A DNA stretch of 64,000 bases from contig OY728121.1 of the NCBI GenBank assembly GCA_963277665.1, positions 959,734,097 through 959,798,096 on the forward strand, given 5' to 3'. The notes beneath the pieces were generated by a model. It ran no database searches, was not told the DNA's origin, and worked only from the letters and a program-made list of their open reading frames with translations. The translations under genes were made by a program, and so were the position numbers. Positions 38,801 through 50,639 of this stretch are shown here, one piece after another (position 1 is the stretch's first letter; every line of letters starts with the position of its first letter). The DNA comes from Viscum album (Eukaryota; Streptophyta; Magnoliopsida; Santalales; Viscaceae).

Positions 38801-39070
38801 TATTTGTTCGGTCTTTTATCAATGTCAAAAAATGGTGATAAAAGAATCCTTTATGAGCGCTAAAAATATAGAGCTTATAAAGGGTTCCCTTTATCCATGC
38901 TAAAAATAAAGCAAAGATAAAGGGTATCCTTTATTAGCACTAAAAATAAAAGCGATGATAAATAGTACCCTCTATCGGTGCTAAAAATAAAGTGATGATA
39001 AATTGTTAAATTTATCAGTGATTTCTTTAACACTGACAAAGATTCCATTTATCAGTGCTTTCTTCTAGTG
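38801..39070. repeat. Right terminus and subterminal repeats of the CACTA element
   Basis: At least five units of the type CTTTAT(C/G)(A/G)G(C/T)GCTAAAAATA in near-tandem, then the terminal ...CTTTCTTCTAGTG. Read inward from 39070 it starts CACTAGAAGAAAGCACTGAT. Confidence 0.7.
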
Positions 39071-39073
39071 CAA

Positions 39074-39260
39074 TTAAATACCAAAACTGTTAAACTCGAG
39101 TTTTGTTGTTGTGCATCTTCCCCTTGGATTCTTTTCTTTCTCCATTATTTTGCTGACATGTAAGACATATTGATATATATTTAATTATCTTCTTCTTCAT
39201 ATTTTCCCTCCAGTAGTGATCTTATAGATTTGATACATCATTTTACTCCCAGGATGGATG
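39074..39260 (-). pseudogene. Integrase zinc-binding part of element B, proximal to the CACTA insertion
   Basis: The minus strand reads HPSW...MMYQ, then MKKKIIKYISICLTCQQ, NGEKKRIQG. This corresponds to HPG.TKMY.DL...YWWPGMK.D(I/V)..Y(V/I)..CL.CQQVK.EHQ.P.G in the HHCC domain. It ends at the CACTA flank and is continued by LQSLTIP at 20448. Stops and a frameshift are present. Confidence 0.7.
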
Positions 39261-40035
39261 GATAAGGTCGATCTATGAAAATCATCCCAAATATACTTAT
39301 TTAACACTGGATTTGATGTTACACGTAGTCTTGACCCAAATCATACAACTCCATTAGTAATTTTGAACACTGCATATTTCCCTTTTCTTATAACCTCCAT
39401 CACCTTTTGAATTCTTACATCTTCTCTTTGAGAATACATTATCTTCTTTATAAGGGAAGGTTGAGAAATAATTTGAGAAAGTATTAATGATGTTCCTTAC
39501 TTTATGATTCCCATGTCCATCCTTTTCTTGTCTAAGAATATAAAATCCTTCTCAATTCTCACTAATGATAAAAAATTTTGATCATTTATACTTATAGAAT
39601 CTTCCACATTATTTTCTTTCCTATAATGATAGTGGATTGAGTTGTCATGGTATTTAAATAGCTCTAACTTTCTTTGTTAGTGCATATTCAGGTCTTTTTG
39701 TGTGAATATATACATCATGCTCTTAGGAATTTATATATTTCAATATTCTCCCCAAAGAGACAATGAAGTTAGATTTTCAACATGAAGATCATCGTAGCCA
39801 ATTCAAAATCAGGCATTGGGTAGTTCTTTTCATGAACATACAATTGTCTTGAGGTATGGGATATCAATTTTTCATTATGTATGAACACACAACCCAAGAC
39901 CTTATTTGAATCTTTGTTGTATACCATGAAAATTTCCTCACTTGTGGGTAGCATAAGTATAGGTGCAGTGATAATCCTCTTTTTCAACTCCTTAAATCTC
40001 TCATTACATTCACTATTCCAAAAAAACATGACCAC
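39261..40035 (-). pseudogene. RNase H of element B
   Basis: 88 open residues at 39769-40035: FFWNSECNERFKELKKRI, then TAPILMLPTSEEIFMVY, LGCVFIHNEKLISHTSRQL and HEKNYPMPDFELATMIFMLK. These match the F.W...C..SF..LK..L.TAP(V/I)L.LP, GLGCVL.Q.......AS(R/K)QL and HE.NYP.HDLEL.A(V/I)..LK blocks of gypsy RNase H. The aspartate of YSDAS is replaced (YNKDS). The remainder down to 39261 is broken. Confidence 0.8.
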
Positions 40036-40039
40036 CTTA

Positions 40040-40900
40040 TGAGTTAACTTTCTTAGTGGGTTTTATAATCATGATAAATTTCTCGCAAATTTACTATAGT
40101 GCCCAACTAGTCCAAGGAAAATATATATTTCTATCATGGATGTTGGAATCACTTAGCCTTCAATTACCTCTCTCTTTGAGGGGTCCATAGATATCCCATT
40201 ACTTGTGATAATATGCCCTACAAAATTAGAGTTCCTTCAACAAGAACTCACATTTTTTGTACTTTTCATAAAGATTCCCCTTTCATAAGGCCTTTATCAC
40301 ACTGCTCAGATTCTCCTCATGATCCTCCTTAATTATGGAGTATATTATAATATTTTATATAAAGACTGCCAAAAAATTGAGGTAATCTATAAAGACTTTA
40401 TTCATATATTCCATGAAGATTTATTCAGCATTAGTGGGTCTAAATGGAATTACTATGAACTTATAGTGCTCATACATTCTATGGAAAGAAGTCTTGGGGA
40501 TATCCTCCTTCTTCTACATTACTTGATAATACCCTGACTAAAGATCCACCTTGGATAAGTATTGGGATCCATGTAACTAATTGAACAAGTCATTAATCTA
40601 TGGCAAAGGAAACTTGTTTGTTATCATGATATTTTTGAGCTCATGATCATCAGAGAAAGAATGTATTGACCCATTCATCTTCTTGATGAAGAGGACTGGT
40701 GCACCCCATGGTGAAGCACTGGGGTGTATGAACCCTTTATCTATATTCTCCTTTAATTTTTTCTTCATATCCTCAAGTTCCAAAACATCTATTCTATATT
40801 GAGTCTTGGATATTGTAAAATCCATAGGTATAAGCTCTATTTTAAATTCAACCTCCTGGTAATGAGGAAGATTAGGCAATTATTTATGAAACACATCAAC
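40040..40900 (-). pseudogene. Reverse transcriptase of element B
   Basis: The minus-strand ORF at 40598-40879 starts LPHYQEVEFKIELIPMDFTI and contains DKGFIHPSASPWGAPVLFIK and ITNKFPLP, the opening of RT. Below it the frame continues with SKVDL-stop-SGYYQV, KTSFHRMYEHYKFIVIPF, IFMEYMNKVF. The catalytic box at 40337-40364 reads FI-stop-NIIIYS in place of F(V/I)DDILIYS, so the paired aspartates are destroyed. The rest of the fold is nearly continuous. Inactive by inspection. Confidence 0.85.
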
Positions 40901-42990
40901 ATATTCCCTCACAATGGGAATGTCTCCGAGGATGATCTTTTCCTTAGACTCAAACACTTGATATATTCTTGGGATGTTGTTACTAAAGAAAATTCATCCT
41001 CCACCTTTCACATTTATAGAATTAGGGGATGATTCAAAATACAGAGAGTGATTTCCTTCTTGGGGAAATTTATGTTGGCTCTATATAAGGAATGTCAATC
41101 AATATCCAAAATTATATCAAATTTCACTAAAGGGGGTATCAAAACGTTAAATGAGAAGTTTAGTTCACAAATTTTGATAGGGGGGTTATATAAACGGGAT
41201 TTAATAATTTCCCCACTTGTTATTTTCACTGACAGCTCTACTTCCATGCTTTGTGGTGGTGTTTGAATCATTCTACTAAACTTTTATGATATAAAGTAAT
41301 GAATATAACCGTAATCAAAAAGTATATTTACTATTCTTGAATAAATAAATAGCATACTTGTCACCACTTTGTTTTTGGGATCAAACTTAGTGGTTTTGAT
41401 GGCATAATCTCGCCCTTGCTACCATAGTGGTTATTGGTTCTAAATAAATCCAACCACCATTGCCTTAATGTATTGGTTTTCAAAGTTCCCTTATTCTTTA
41501 TAGTTGAAACATTGGGGAAAAAGAAATTGGTTGACTAGATAATTCCCCTATTCCATTAAATTTTTGGGTCTCTCCAATCGACAATTTCTTGCTAGTTACC
41601 CTTACTTTCCACACCTAAAGTATCTCCTCATCCCCTTTTGTCAATTTTCAGGGTGTTTTATTCCTCACTTTTGAAAAGTGGGATGTTGAAATTTCTTACC
41701 ACCATTATATTTCTTCATAACATTACTACAATTAAAATCCACTTTTCATTTCTTATCCCCATTATACCCTTGAGATTCATCAATCTACATTTTGAATTTG
41801 AGGGAATACAGTACAATTTCCTTATAGTCATCAAATTATTGGATCACCATGATTCTACATAGACTAGGTTTTATCCAAACAAATAAGCATTCAACTTTGC
41901 ATTAGGGGGGTAATAAAAAATATAGAGGCATATCCTGAAAGTATTGTGATGTTTTACTCGTACACCCTGATGTGTTCTTTGTCTTTTTTCTTGAGGGAAA
42001 GGAATTATCTTTCCATTTTGTTATAGAGTGTAAGGAAAATGTTTATTGAAAAAAAATCTAGAATTTTTTCAACCCCATCACTTCGATCACTTCCTTAGGA
42101 TTTGTATTATTGATCAATATCCACCACTGATTAGATTATCCCTTGTTATAATAAATATCCATTAGAAGATTCTCTTGATCATAACATTGAAGGATGGATA
42201 ATATCTTTCAATGGAGTTGATCCATTGTTCTATGATTAAGTGATCAGATGATCCATTGAAATTCAGAGGCCTTTATCATATAAAGGTATCGATAGAATAT
42301 TTTTCTTTATTAGGGGGATTTGTTCATTCCTTTTTATTCAGGTTTCTATCCAGAACCAGAGTCATCTAGGAGGGTATTGTCACAAATTTTGTGATTCTTA
42401 CTCTCTTCAGTTTGGGAATCTTGTTTGGGTAGTCATCACATTACCCATCACATTGGTTGTTTACTCAGTTCCTCTTATTTCAGTCCATTGGCTATAATAA
42501 AGGGAAAAATTGGGATGAATATTTTTAAACTATTAAACAAATAAACAAGAATATAATAACATTAAAGGGATAATTTATAAATGACATGTATATTCTTAAC
42601 TTATGAATTTCTAGGATTCAATCTATGTTATCCGTGATCAATTTTCTACCATAGACACTTACGGTAATTTTATCCCCATAATAATGGTTAAAAATGTTCT
42701 TGTGAATTTTGCAAATCATATTCCATGGGAGTGTAAAAAGAGTTGTGTAATAAGGTTTATTTTTGTGCATTATTTCCCAATCTATTCTATATCAATGCAG
42801 TGTTTTCTGGTGTTATTCCTATATAAATATATGCTAGAGCCACATCAACTTGTAATATCCAAATAGGGATGTATTTTATTAGAAACCACTTAATTTATAA
42901 TTTAACAAATTTAGGGATTTCTTCTTATGTTTAGTATTATCCTTAAGTATTTCACTAGTTTTTTCTAATTATTATCCCAAAAAAATAACT
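40901..42990 (-). pseudogene. gag and protease of element B
   Basis: At about 41341-41285 the minus strand reads NILFDYGYIHYFIS, corresponding to the protease motif V.FDSGA(S/T)HSFIS with the active-site Asp retained but the SGAS altered. At about 41530-41480 it reads QCFNYKE-stop-GNFEN, a worn C.NCG..GHF zinc knuckle. Gag proper fills the rest up to the primer site. It is AT-rich and broken in all frames. Plus-strand ORFs in this stretch are shadows. Confidence 0.6.
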
Positions 42991-42995
42991 AAATA

Positions 42996-43008
42996 TTTTT
43001 TTATACCA
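42996..43008 (-). other. Presumed primer-binding site of element B (weak)
   Basis: The minus strand reads TGGTATAAAAAAA two bases inside the LTR end. Only the first six bases match the initiator methionine tRNA complement, so this rests mainly on position. Confidence 0.4.
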
Positions 43009-43010
43009 AC

Positions 43011-44237
43011 TATGACAGCTCGTGTTTTTATTATACATTAATTCATGATTTATTACAAAATATTACATGTAATACAACATGAAAGATCTATAGGTCTAGT
43101 GACTTTGAGTAATTAGGTATATTACACAACAACATAAAATAGGGGGTACATCACCATTATTGAAAACTTCCCTAGCATGCTCATAATATTCCATTGTACT
43201 TAAAATTGCATGGGATAACCTGGGGACATACATAATAAAGGGGTGAGCTATAAATCAGAGTAAGAGAATAAAATTGGAATAATATAAATAAAGTATTAAA
43301 AGTTAGTGAAAAGTAATTCCAATGGAACGTAAAAAACGGTGACAAACATGAAAATGAACAATGATGCATGATAAAGTGTGATAACATAAAGGCAACATGG
43401 AAATTTGGAAACAATAGTAAACATAACATCATAATATAAGTCAAGGATAACCACCAAGACATCCTAAAATGGTAGAAAAATTCCCAAGATGGATTAAGTT
43501 CACTACCTAATCCCTTTTATGATGTATCATGACTGTAAAATATTACCCAATGCATTGGAGTGCTATAAAATTTTGAGTGCACCCTTTGATTTCATATCAG
43601 GTACATGCATAAGTGTTCCACATAGAATGTTCAACATAAAATCATATTTCAATATATTTAGTTCCATGATAAAGTATTGTGGAATACATAAATATAAGTA
43701 CCTAATAAAAGAGTATATATATTCCTAGGTGAATATCTTTGAGTGTAAATAGAAATGGTATTCACAATAAAAAGGTTTGGCATGGAAAATCGCAATGAAA
43801 TTTTCACAACATAACAATAGTACTTAATGATTCATAAAATGTTTCAGTGAGTTAAAAAGGGGTATCCCATCATTTTTAAATAAAATTTATAGTAAAAGGT
43901 AAATGTAAAATCATATCACAACATTAGGAATTGGAAATACAATGCATAAAATGAAGAAGATTCTTTAATAAAGAGGAGTATGAAAGGATCTCTTACCTTG
44001 AGAGGGTGATTTCAAAAGCATGGGGGGATTATTGGAAATTGGGGGAACCTTTAGAGGAATATATATATGAGTATATTTGGGATTTTATATATGATTTTTT
44101 AGTGAATATGAATGGTATATTAGGTGTATTTATATAGAAAAATTGATGGGAGTTCTTTGATATTTTCCAAACATAGGTTTTGGACTCTATATAATAAAAT
44201 AATCGAAAACAAAAACCTTCCCATGGTTTTTGCCCAT
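43011..44237 (-). repeat. 5' LTR of element B, first part (split by Athila)
   Basis: It aligns with 16842 to about 18070 (start TATGACAG against TGTGACAA). It is interrupted after ...GCCCAT. The equivalent point in the other LTR reads TTTATCCCATGG (about 18056-18067), showing the empty site. Confidence 0.85.
44233..44237. repeat. Target-site duplication of the Athila element (CCCAT, partner 60675-60679)
   Basis: Exact five-base direct repeat outside the two LTRs. The uninterrupted LTR of element B has a single CCCAT here. Confidence 0.9.
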
Positions 44238-44559
44238 TGATGTGGCCTTATTTTTGCATAGTTTTCCACATCCTTTTTATTAATTTTTAATGATTTATTT
44301 AATTATTTTTACACTTTTTATTAAATAAATTCACTTTTGTATTTTTATAATTAAATTTGTCAAATAATCATTTTTTATAACAATTTATGTAATTATGGAC
44401 CTTTAAATAATTGATTTATTCCTTCTTTGTGTTTAATATAATTAATTTTTAATCTATTTAAATAATTTTTATTTGTTTAATTTATTTAAACTTTTCATTT
44501 TTAATAATTAGTGAGTTTGATAAATAATTTACTTATAATTTTTAAGTTATACAACTTAG

Positions 44560-45995
44560 TTACGGCTTGTCAGGCTATCGGTAGCTAAGCTACCATTAGC
44601 AAGGTTACCTTTGCTCATACTGGCAGTATCCAGGTTACCTGTACTATCTAACGGTAACCTTCTTTCTTTTTTTCTTACCGATATCCTATTTTGAGATGTA
44701 ACGGTGACCTTGTTTATACCGACAACCTTTTTCACCTCTATTCTTTCCTATCGGTAGAACCCATTTAACTATAAAGGTTGTCTTTAATTTCTACTAGTGA
44801 GCCCTTTAATTTTATCAGTAACGGTGAGTTCTCTTTAGTTTGGTTTATAATAATTCTTCTTAGCTTTTTAATAATTTAAATTTTATATTAAATAATTATT
44901 TAATCTGCATAATTTTATTTAATTAACTTAGTATTTATTTTAATAATTAATCTTTTTACTTAGTTACACTAGAATAGATTAACTTTGTTAATTAATTTAT
45001 TTAGTCATCATGCCAACCATTTAAGTAAATAATTTGTGTTTTTAAATTAAATAAAGTTGTTTGCTTTTAATTTTATTAGTTCAATTTGTTAGTTAATTAA
45101 TTAATTATGAGTTTTTAAACATTAATTATATTATTTTAAGTATGCAGATTGGTCTAATTCATTTTTATTTTTTGTAGTCTACTAGTGAGGTAGACGAGCT
45201 ATAGTAGTGACTTATATGGGTCATCGTTGCTTTTCAATGTCACTCACTGCTATTTTTAAATTATCCTGTTTAGTTATTTTAATATAAGTCTTTTATAATC
45301 TTAGTTTATTAATTATTCAATTAATAAATTAAGTGTTGTCCCTTAATTATTTTAATGTTTTAATGGTTAACTCAAAATTCTGTTTTGAATCAATGGTATA
45401 TAGCATTATTTTAATTAATTATTTTAAGTATTTTTATTTAGTTTATTTTAGTTTTAATTTTATGTTTAATTTGTGTGTTTATTTTTAAAAGGTCACGGTT
45501 GCGTTATAGTTGGATTCTATTTATCCACTAATGGTGACCCTTTGATGTAGCGGTGACCCTTTAATTTTTTTGCACAACGTTGATTATTTAATTCTATTTG
45601 TAAGGGTGAGCATTTTTTTAAGTACTGGTGACCCTTTAATTTTTATTCTAACAGTAGCTTTTAATTTTAACAATAATGGTGACTTTCTATTTTTCTATAA
45701 CGGTGAACCCCGCTCCACTGTTATACCTAACAGTGACCACCTAACTGTTGTGCTGCTTCTCCTTTTATTTCCCTCTGTCAGTAGCCCTCTCACTGTTAGA
45801 CAATCCCCGCAGCACCTCACTATTAGCATTCAAACGGTAGCTTCTAATTTATTTGTAATAGTGACTCTTTATTTTTTTTATAATAGTAACCCCCTCACCG
45901 TTAGTTCTTTTTCTCAAACCTCATTGTTACCTTTTCTTCCTTATCTTCTTCACTGTTACTTACTCCTCACTGTTATACCCTTCCCTCGTCGATAG
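44560..45995. repeat. Cluster of ACGGTGACC / ACCGGTAGCC motifs in the Athila LTR
   Basis: Around thirty variants of a nine- to ten-base word (TAACGGTGACC, TACCGGTAGCC, AACAGTAGC, CACTGTTA and inverse forms) are spread over 1.4 kb in two runs (44560-45260 and 45490-45995). The core GGTNACC is self-complementary. The partner cluster is at 56750-58195. Several words differ between LTRs by C/T, so the ancestral cluster was more regular. The ORF at 45570-45995 is made of these repeats and is not a gene candidate. Confidence 0.6.
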
Positions 45996-46209
45996 CTTCT
46001 CCACCCATGCATTACCCATCATCTTCACACCATTTTTCACCATCTCCACAGAATGGTTCCACAATGACTCAATATTATAGAATCAAAGCAACTAAAAATA
46101 CAGAGTGGGACCAGTTTCATACTCAAATCACATTCAATTTACACAAATCAAAACCTCATAACCAATTTCATTTTCATATTTGAAATAGAAGAAGTCCCTG
46201 CTGCACCTC

Positions 46210-46611
46210 ATGTTACTTCATTCCTCTTCAGAATTGGATCCAGCTCATCCTTTACCTGAGATTTCGGGGCTTGCTGCTGCTGGAGTTGTCAAGCCCTCGC
46301 GAGAAGATTTGAGTTGTCCGCTCCAGCTGATGAACCTTGTTTTAAGTCACGCGAGGAGCAGGAGCCGACCTCCGATGAGTAGTTCGAGAGGAGTTGTCCA
46401 CATCGTAGGGAGTGCGCCTCTACTGTATGCACTGCAGAGAAGGAGGATCGCCGCACACGGTGAGTACTTGAAGCCCATGTCCGATGATGGTCTGCTGCTG
46501 CCCTATTCGAAGGAGAGGATGCCGCTGATGGAGTTGGTCATGCCGTGTTGGAGTGAGGAAGCCATTACATCGGGTTCATCAGGAAGAAACCCTTACCCCT
46601 ATGCACCGTAA
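46210..46611 (+). other. GC-richer ORF-bearing block in the 5' Athila LTR
   Basis: A 133-residue open frame in a locally GC-rich block of an otherwise AT-rich LTR. Residues include LPEISGLAAAGVVKPSRED and SKERMPLMELVMPCWSEE. I recognise no domain. The 3' LTR has the same block (58420-58806) with the frame open only from 58525 (93 residues). It may be transcribed LTR sequence or a captured fragment. Coding is not shown. Confidence 0.35.
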
Positions 46612-48486
46612 TTAGGGAGGAAGAAGAGTTAACAAAGGAATAAAAACAAGTAAATGAATTAAAAAATATAATAATAAAAGTAAAGTAAAAAAGAAAAAGA
46701 AAAAAAGTTAAAGTTAAAGTGAAGTACAATTTTAAAATTCAAATTAATATATTTTAATTTATAAAAGTTATGATTTAAAACAATTATAGTTATAATAAAT
46801 GGATAGATTATCAATTAAAATATAAAACTAAATTAATAATAAAAGTTTATAGTAAATTAATACATTGTTTATAGTTTAAATATTTAATAATAATTATAAA
46901 TAAACTATGAAATATACATAACAATATTTATAACATAAGTATTAAATTCTAATTATTAAAATAAACTAATTAATGAATTAATCTAACAATTTAATTTCTT
47001 AAATAGTAATAATAAAATTATTATTACAATCTAAAATATTATCTTAATTACTTATCTACTCATGTTGTCAATTTTTAATAAATTAGTTAAAAAATTTATA
47101 CTAAAAAATTTTATTTTTTATTAACTTAATTAAATTAACAACTTATTAATCAATTTATGTATTACCATAGTAATATTAAGTAGATAATTTTATAAATAAT
47201 AATAAATTAAATAATAATTATCAATCAACTTTTGTTAACTTTCAATGACTAAAAAACAATTAACTTTTAAAAAATAACCATTTTTTATTCTTTGCATTTC
47301 CTTTTATTTATTTTTTCTTTTCTAACTTTGCAGGTTCATTCCTAAGTCGAAGACAGTCCAGGTTCATGCAGCTAACTCAACGGAAGTTAGTTATGTGAGA
47401 AATTCTAGCACGATGTGCTTGTCGCGAAAAAATGCACATTTTGCAGTGTGTGGGTGAAGAACTCTTGAAGACGGTGGAAGTTGTGGTAGTGACATATAGC
47501 AGATGACGGATGATACTTAAGCAGAGCAAGCATCATTTTTTAGGGGAGAGACAGAGACATTCATTCATTTACTCAGAGACGATCGAGAACAGAAGAGATG
47601 ATGCTGAGTAGTGTAGTCCAGGAACTCAAGAGCAGAGCATCCTTAGAGAGTTCTTTCTCCCTCATGTTTTAAACTTTAGTACTCTATTTCTATAATTTTT
47701 CCTATTACTATAGTGATAATGAATAGTATAGTTAGCTAAGTCTTCTAGTTCGGGGAGAGTTCTAGTTCTACTGGTAATCATTTTAGTCCTTTTTCATTAA
47801 AAAATTCTTCTGTGATTAGAATTGATTGGCGAGATCAGTTCTAATTACACAAATCTGCTTGTACCACAAACACTGAATTTTTAAAACTCTATATTCATTC
47901 GGCGAGTTTGATTAAGGAATCATCTTTTAAGTAAACAACTCATAATGAAAACTTTAGTACTTGCGGTGAGTTTTTATTGTCGTTCTTTTTAATGCATCTT
48001 TCTGAAGTTGTACTTCTTTGGAGTGGTGAACTCAAAGTTGTACAATTTCCATAACTTAACTCCCGGTGAGGGAAGTGAGTTGTCTTTATTTAAATGGTAC
48101 AATGAAATACATCTCATGATTAGGAGATACATTTAAAACTAGTAGACTAGAATAATCCTCGAGCATTCTTCTCTTATGTTGGTCATTTATCAGCGTTTTA
48201 TATTCTTTGTAACATCTTATTGTCTGTTGTTTTCTTTTTCAGTATAGACTATATTAGATTCATAAGTGATGTTTGGTTTTATTTTATAGTTTATAAAAAC
48301 AAAAACAAAATTAAAAATATATAAAAATCTACCTCGCTACTGACAACAGTGAGGTTTTTAGGAAAGATTTGGTTAAAAATTCACCTCCCCTGTGGGTTCG
48401 ACCCTGCTCACCACAAATACAATAGTATGTAAGAGATATAAATAATTAAATTTGACCAACTACAATGATAGATGAGGTAAAGTTTT

Positions 48487-48504
48487 TGGTGTCGTTTTTG
48501 GGGA
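48487..48504 (+). other. Primer-binding site of the Athila element (Asp tRNA type, decayed)
   Basis: TGGTGTCGTTTTTGGGGA, eight bases inside the LTR end. The usual Athila site is TGGCGCCGTTGCCGGGGA. Four of the five differences are C-to-T, the fifth G-to-T. It sits exactly where the primer site should be and supports the clade call. Confidence 0.8.
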
Positions 48505-48659
48505 AGGCACGAGCCATTTCTTACTAAAAAAATTAAAAAAAACACTTATATAAAATTTAAAAAAAAAATTAAAAAAAATTGAAAAATTTTAAAAAATTTC
48601 TTGTTCATTGTTATACCATTATCACTTTTAGTGCTTAAGCCTCACAAATCACATATTTC

Positions 48660-50213
48660 ATGAGCACTAGTTCTACCATTAAAAAATTATAGCCACTTAA
48701 TCCTGAGTTAGATAAACATTTCACTGCTCTTAGGAAAAACAGATGCTAATATGAAATGGAAAACATAGATAATAGAGTTTATATACATCAAGACTTCCAA
48801 AACCAACATGAACTCTTGGAGAATGAACGACCTATGATGAGGTAGTTTCAACTTCCTCATGTGTGAAGTAACCCATCATAAATTATGCTTAGTCATAGAG
48901 CTCGAAACTATGAACTAAAACAGTCACACATTTCACTGTTGCCTCCTTTCAATGGGATCTCTAATGAGGACTCTTTAGCCTTCATTGGAGATTTCTACAA
49001 CACTGTGCAGGAACCTCCCTTGTTAGGAATTGCAAAGGATGAGCTTAGGATGAGATTTTTTCCCTTTTTCCATAAAGAGAATGTGAGAAATTGGTTTTTG
49101 AGATTAAATGAGAACATTTTTGAGAATTGGGATCAAGTTTACAACTCTTTTATTATGAAATTTTATCCCCAAAGATTAAAAGGTGAATTGAGAAATAAGA
49201 TTACTAGTTTTTACCAAGAGGATGGAGAATCCTTCCACGAAGCATTGGATAGATTTAGGGACCTACGTAGGCAGTTTCCCCATCATCAACTCTCATCTCA
49301 TCTTCTTATGGACACCTTCTATGAAGGGATTTCCTCCTCTAGTCAGAACTTAGTGGATCAAGATGCTATGGGTAATTACAATGATAAGACTGATGAGGAG
49401 TTGAATCAAATTTTCAATAATCTGGCCCTTAATTCTCAACATAAGAATTCATCAAGAAAGAGATTCAATAGGAATGTTAATACAGGTTCAAGAGCTAATA
49501 CTCAAAGTCAACTGGCTGAAATCACCAACCAACTTCAAACCTTAATGAACCAGAATTCAAAAAAAACTGTTAATAAAGTTGAAAACCAGAACCAGTATCA
49601 GTCACTTAGACAAAAATGTATTCAATGTGGTATGTATGGGCACTCTGAAAATTTTTGTCCCAATGCTGATTTAACTTCCCAACAACATGAAAACTCAAAC
49701 TTTGTTAATTATGGTACTAGGATGCCTCAAAAAGAAGATCCATTTTCAAATAATTACAACCAAGGCTATAGGAACCATCCAAATCTATCCTGGAAAGATC
49801 AAGGTATCATCAAACAATTCACTGCCCCTAATTATTAGAACCAACCAAGACCAAACTTTCAAAATCAACAAAGAGGTGAGACTTAAAATGTTCAAGGAAG
49901 TAATGATAATCAAATGTCTTCTAAATTGGATCAGATCTTGAATAAAATAAATTCACAAGAGGAAAGGTACATGACTCAACTTAATAAATAGAAAATTCAA
50001 TATGAGTCATACAAGATGAAAAATGATGTGAGAATGCGGAACATGGAAACACAGCTGGGACAATTAGCTAGAGATTTGACTTCTAGGGATAAAGGTAGGT
50101 TGCCTAGTATAACTGAACTTAATCCTAGGGAGAATATCATGGATTTTGTTACTAGGAGTGGGATGAATACTCAAACTATTGCTGAAAAAAATTGTAAAAA
50201 ATGCCCAAAATGA
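48660..50213 (+). pseudogene. gag: Athila gag (capsid and nucleocapsid), broken by stops
   Basis: The longest intact piece is 48885-49838 (317 aa). The frame can be followed back to an ATG at 48660, exactly 75 codons earlier, through five stops. The capsid part (residues about 12-170 of the intact piece) shows SLLPPFNGISNEDSLAF, MRFFPFFHKENVRNWFL and then FYEGISSSSQN, typical Athila gag. A CX2CX4HX4C zinc knuckle, CIQCGMYGHSENFC, lies at 49617-49658. After the stop at 49838 the frame continues, with TAA and TAG stops, through METQLGQLARDL. Most stops are one C-to-T step from CAG, CAA or CGA. An extra A in a run near 50188 shifts the frame. Gag packages element RNA in cytoplasmic particles. 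Confidence 0.9.
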
Positions 50214-50639
50214 GAAACTGTTTGAATCTGGAAATGAAAATTTTCTTTGTTCACAATCTGGAAATTCATAGAAAAATGTTGAAAATGATGAGGATCTGAA
50301 CCTGTCACCTGGATCTCAAGCTGAAAATTACTCTAAAAATCAAAAGAATAAAGAAAAATAAAAAGTTATGGAAGAGGTAAGGGATATTCCTTCTGTCCTT
50401 AGGAATTTTTCCCCACCCATCCCTTTCCCTGAGAAGCTAAAACCTCAAAGAAATACCAAGGCTGAACTTCTTTAGTTCCTTGGTCTTTTGTCCAAGCTAC
50501 AAGTGAACATTCCTTTTATCTAAGCCTTAATTCAAATCCCATCATATCTGAAATCTCTTAAGAAAATTGTTTCAAATAAAATACCCATGAAGAATTTGCT
50601 ATCTACAGCCACACTGAATAATGAAGTGTTGTACTTCAA

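Larger units (their letters stand above)
20452..39070. mobile_element. Element X: CACTA-type DNA transposon, no transposase seen, hosting two later insertions
   Basis: The right end reads CACTAGAAGAAAGC inward from 39070 and the left end CACTTCTAAAAATAGG from 20452, a degraded pair of CACTA termini. Three-base flanks are CAT (20449-20451) and CAA (39071-39073), the duplication size of this superfamily, with one mismatch. Both subterminal regions carry the short CTTTATCAGTGCT / GCGCTGATAAAG repeats typical of CACTA elements. Excising X with one flank rejoins element B's integrase reading. Without the foldback and element A it is about 6.0 kb. I saw no transposase domain. Confidence 0.7.
44238..48479 (+). 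repeat. 5' LTR of the Athila element
   Basis: 4242 bp, starting TGATGTGGCC and ending ...GAGGTA. It aligns end to end with 56434-60674. A stretch compared by eye (about 47341-47400 against 59541-59600) differs at 3 of 60 bases. The U3-like part (44560-45995) carries dozens of short GGTGACC-like motifs, then the GC-richer block 46200-46620, then AT-rich sequence. Confidence 0.95.

Noticed and set aside
45570..45995. 141-aa ORF as a gene
   Set aside because: It is built of the LTR motif cluster, and its partner in the other LTR (57807-58079) is shorter and changed. No family signature.
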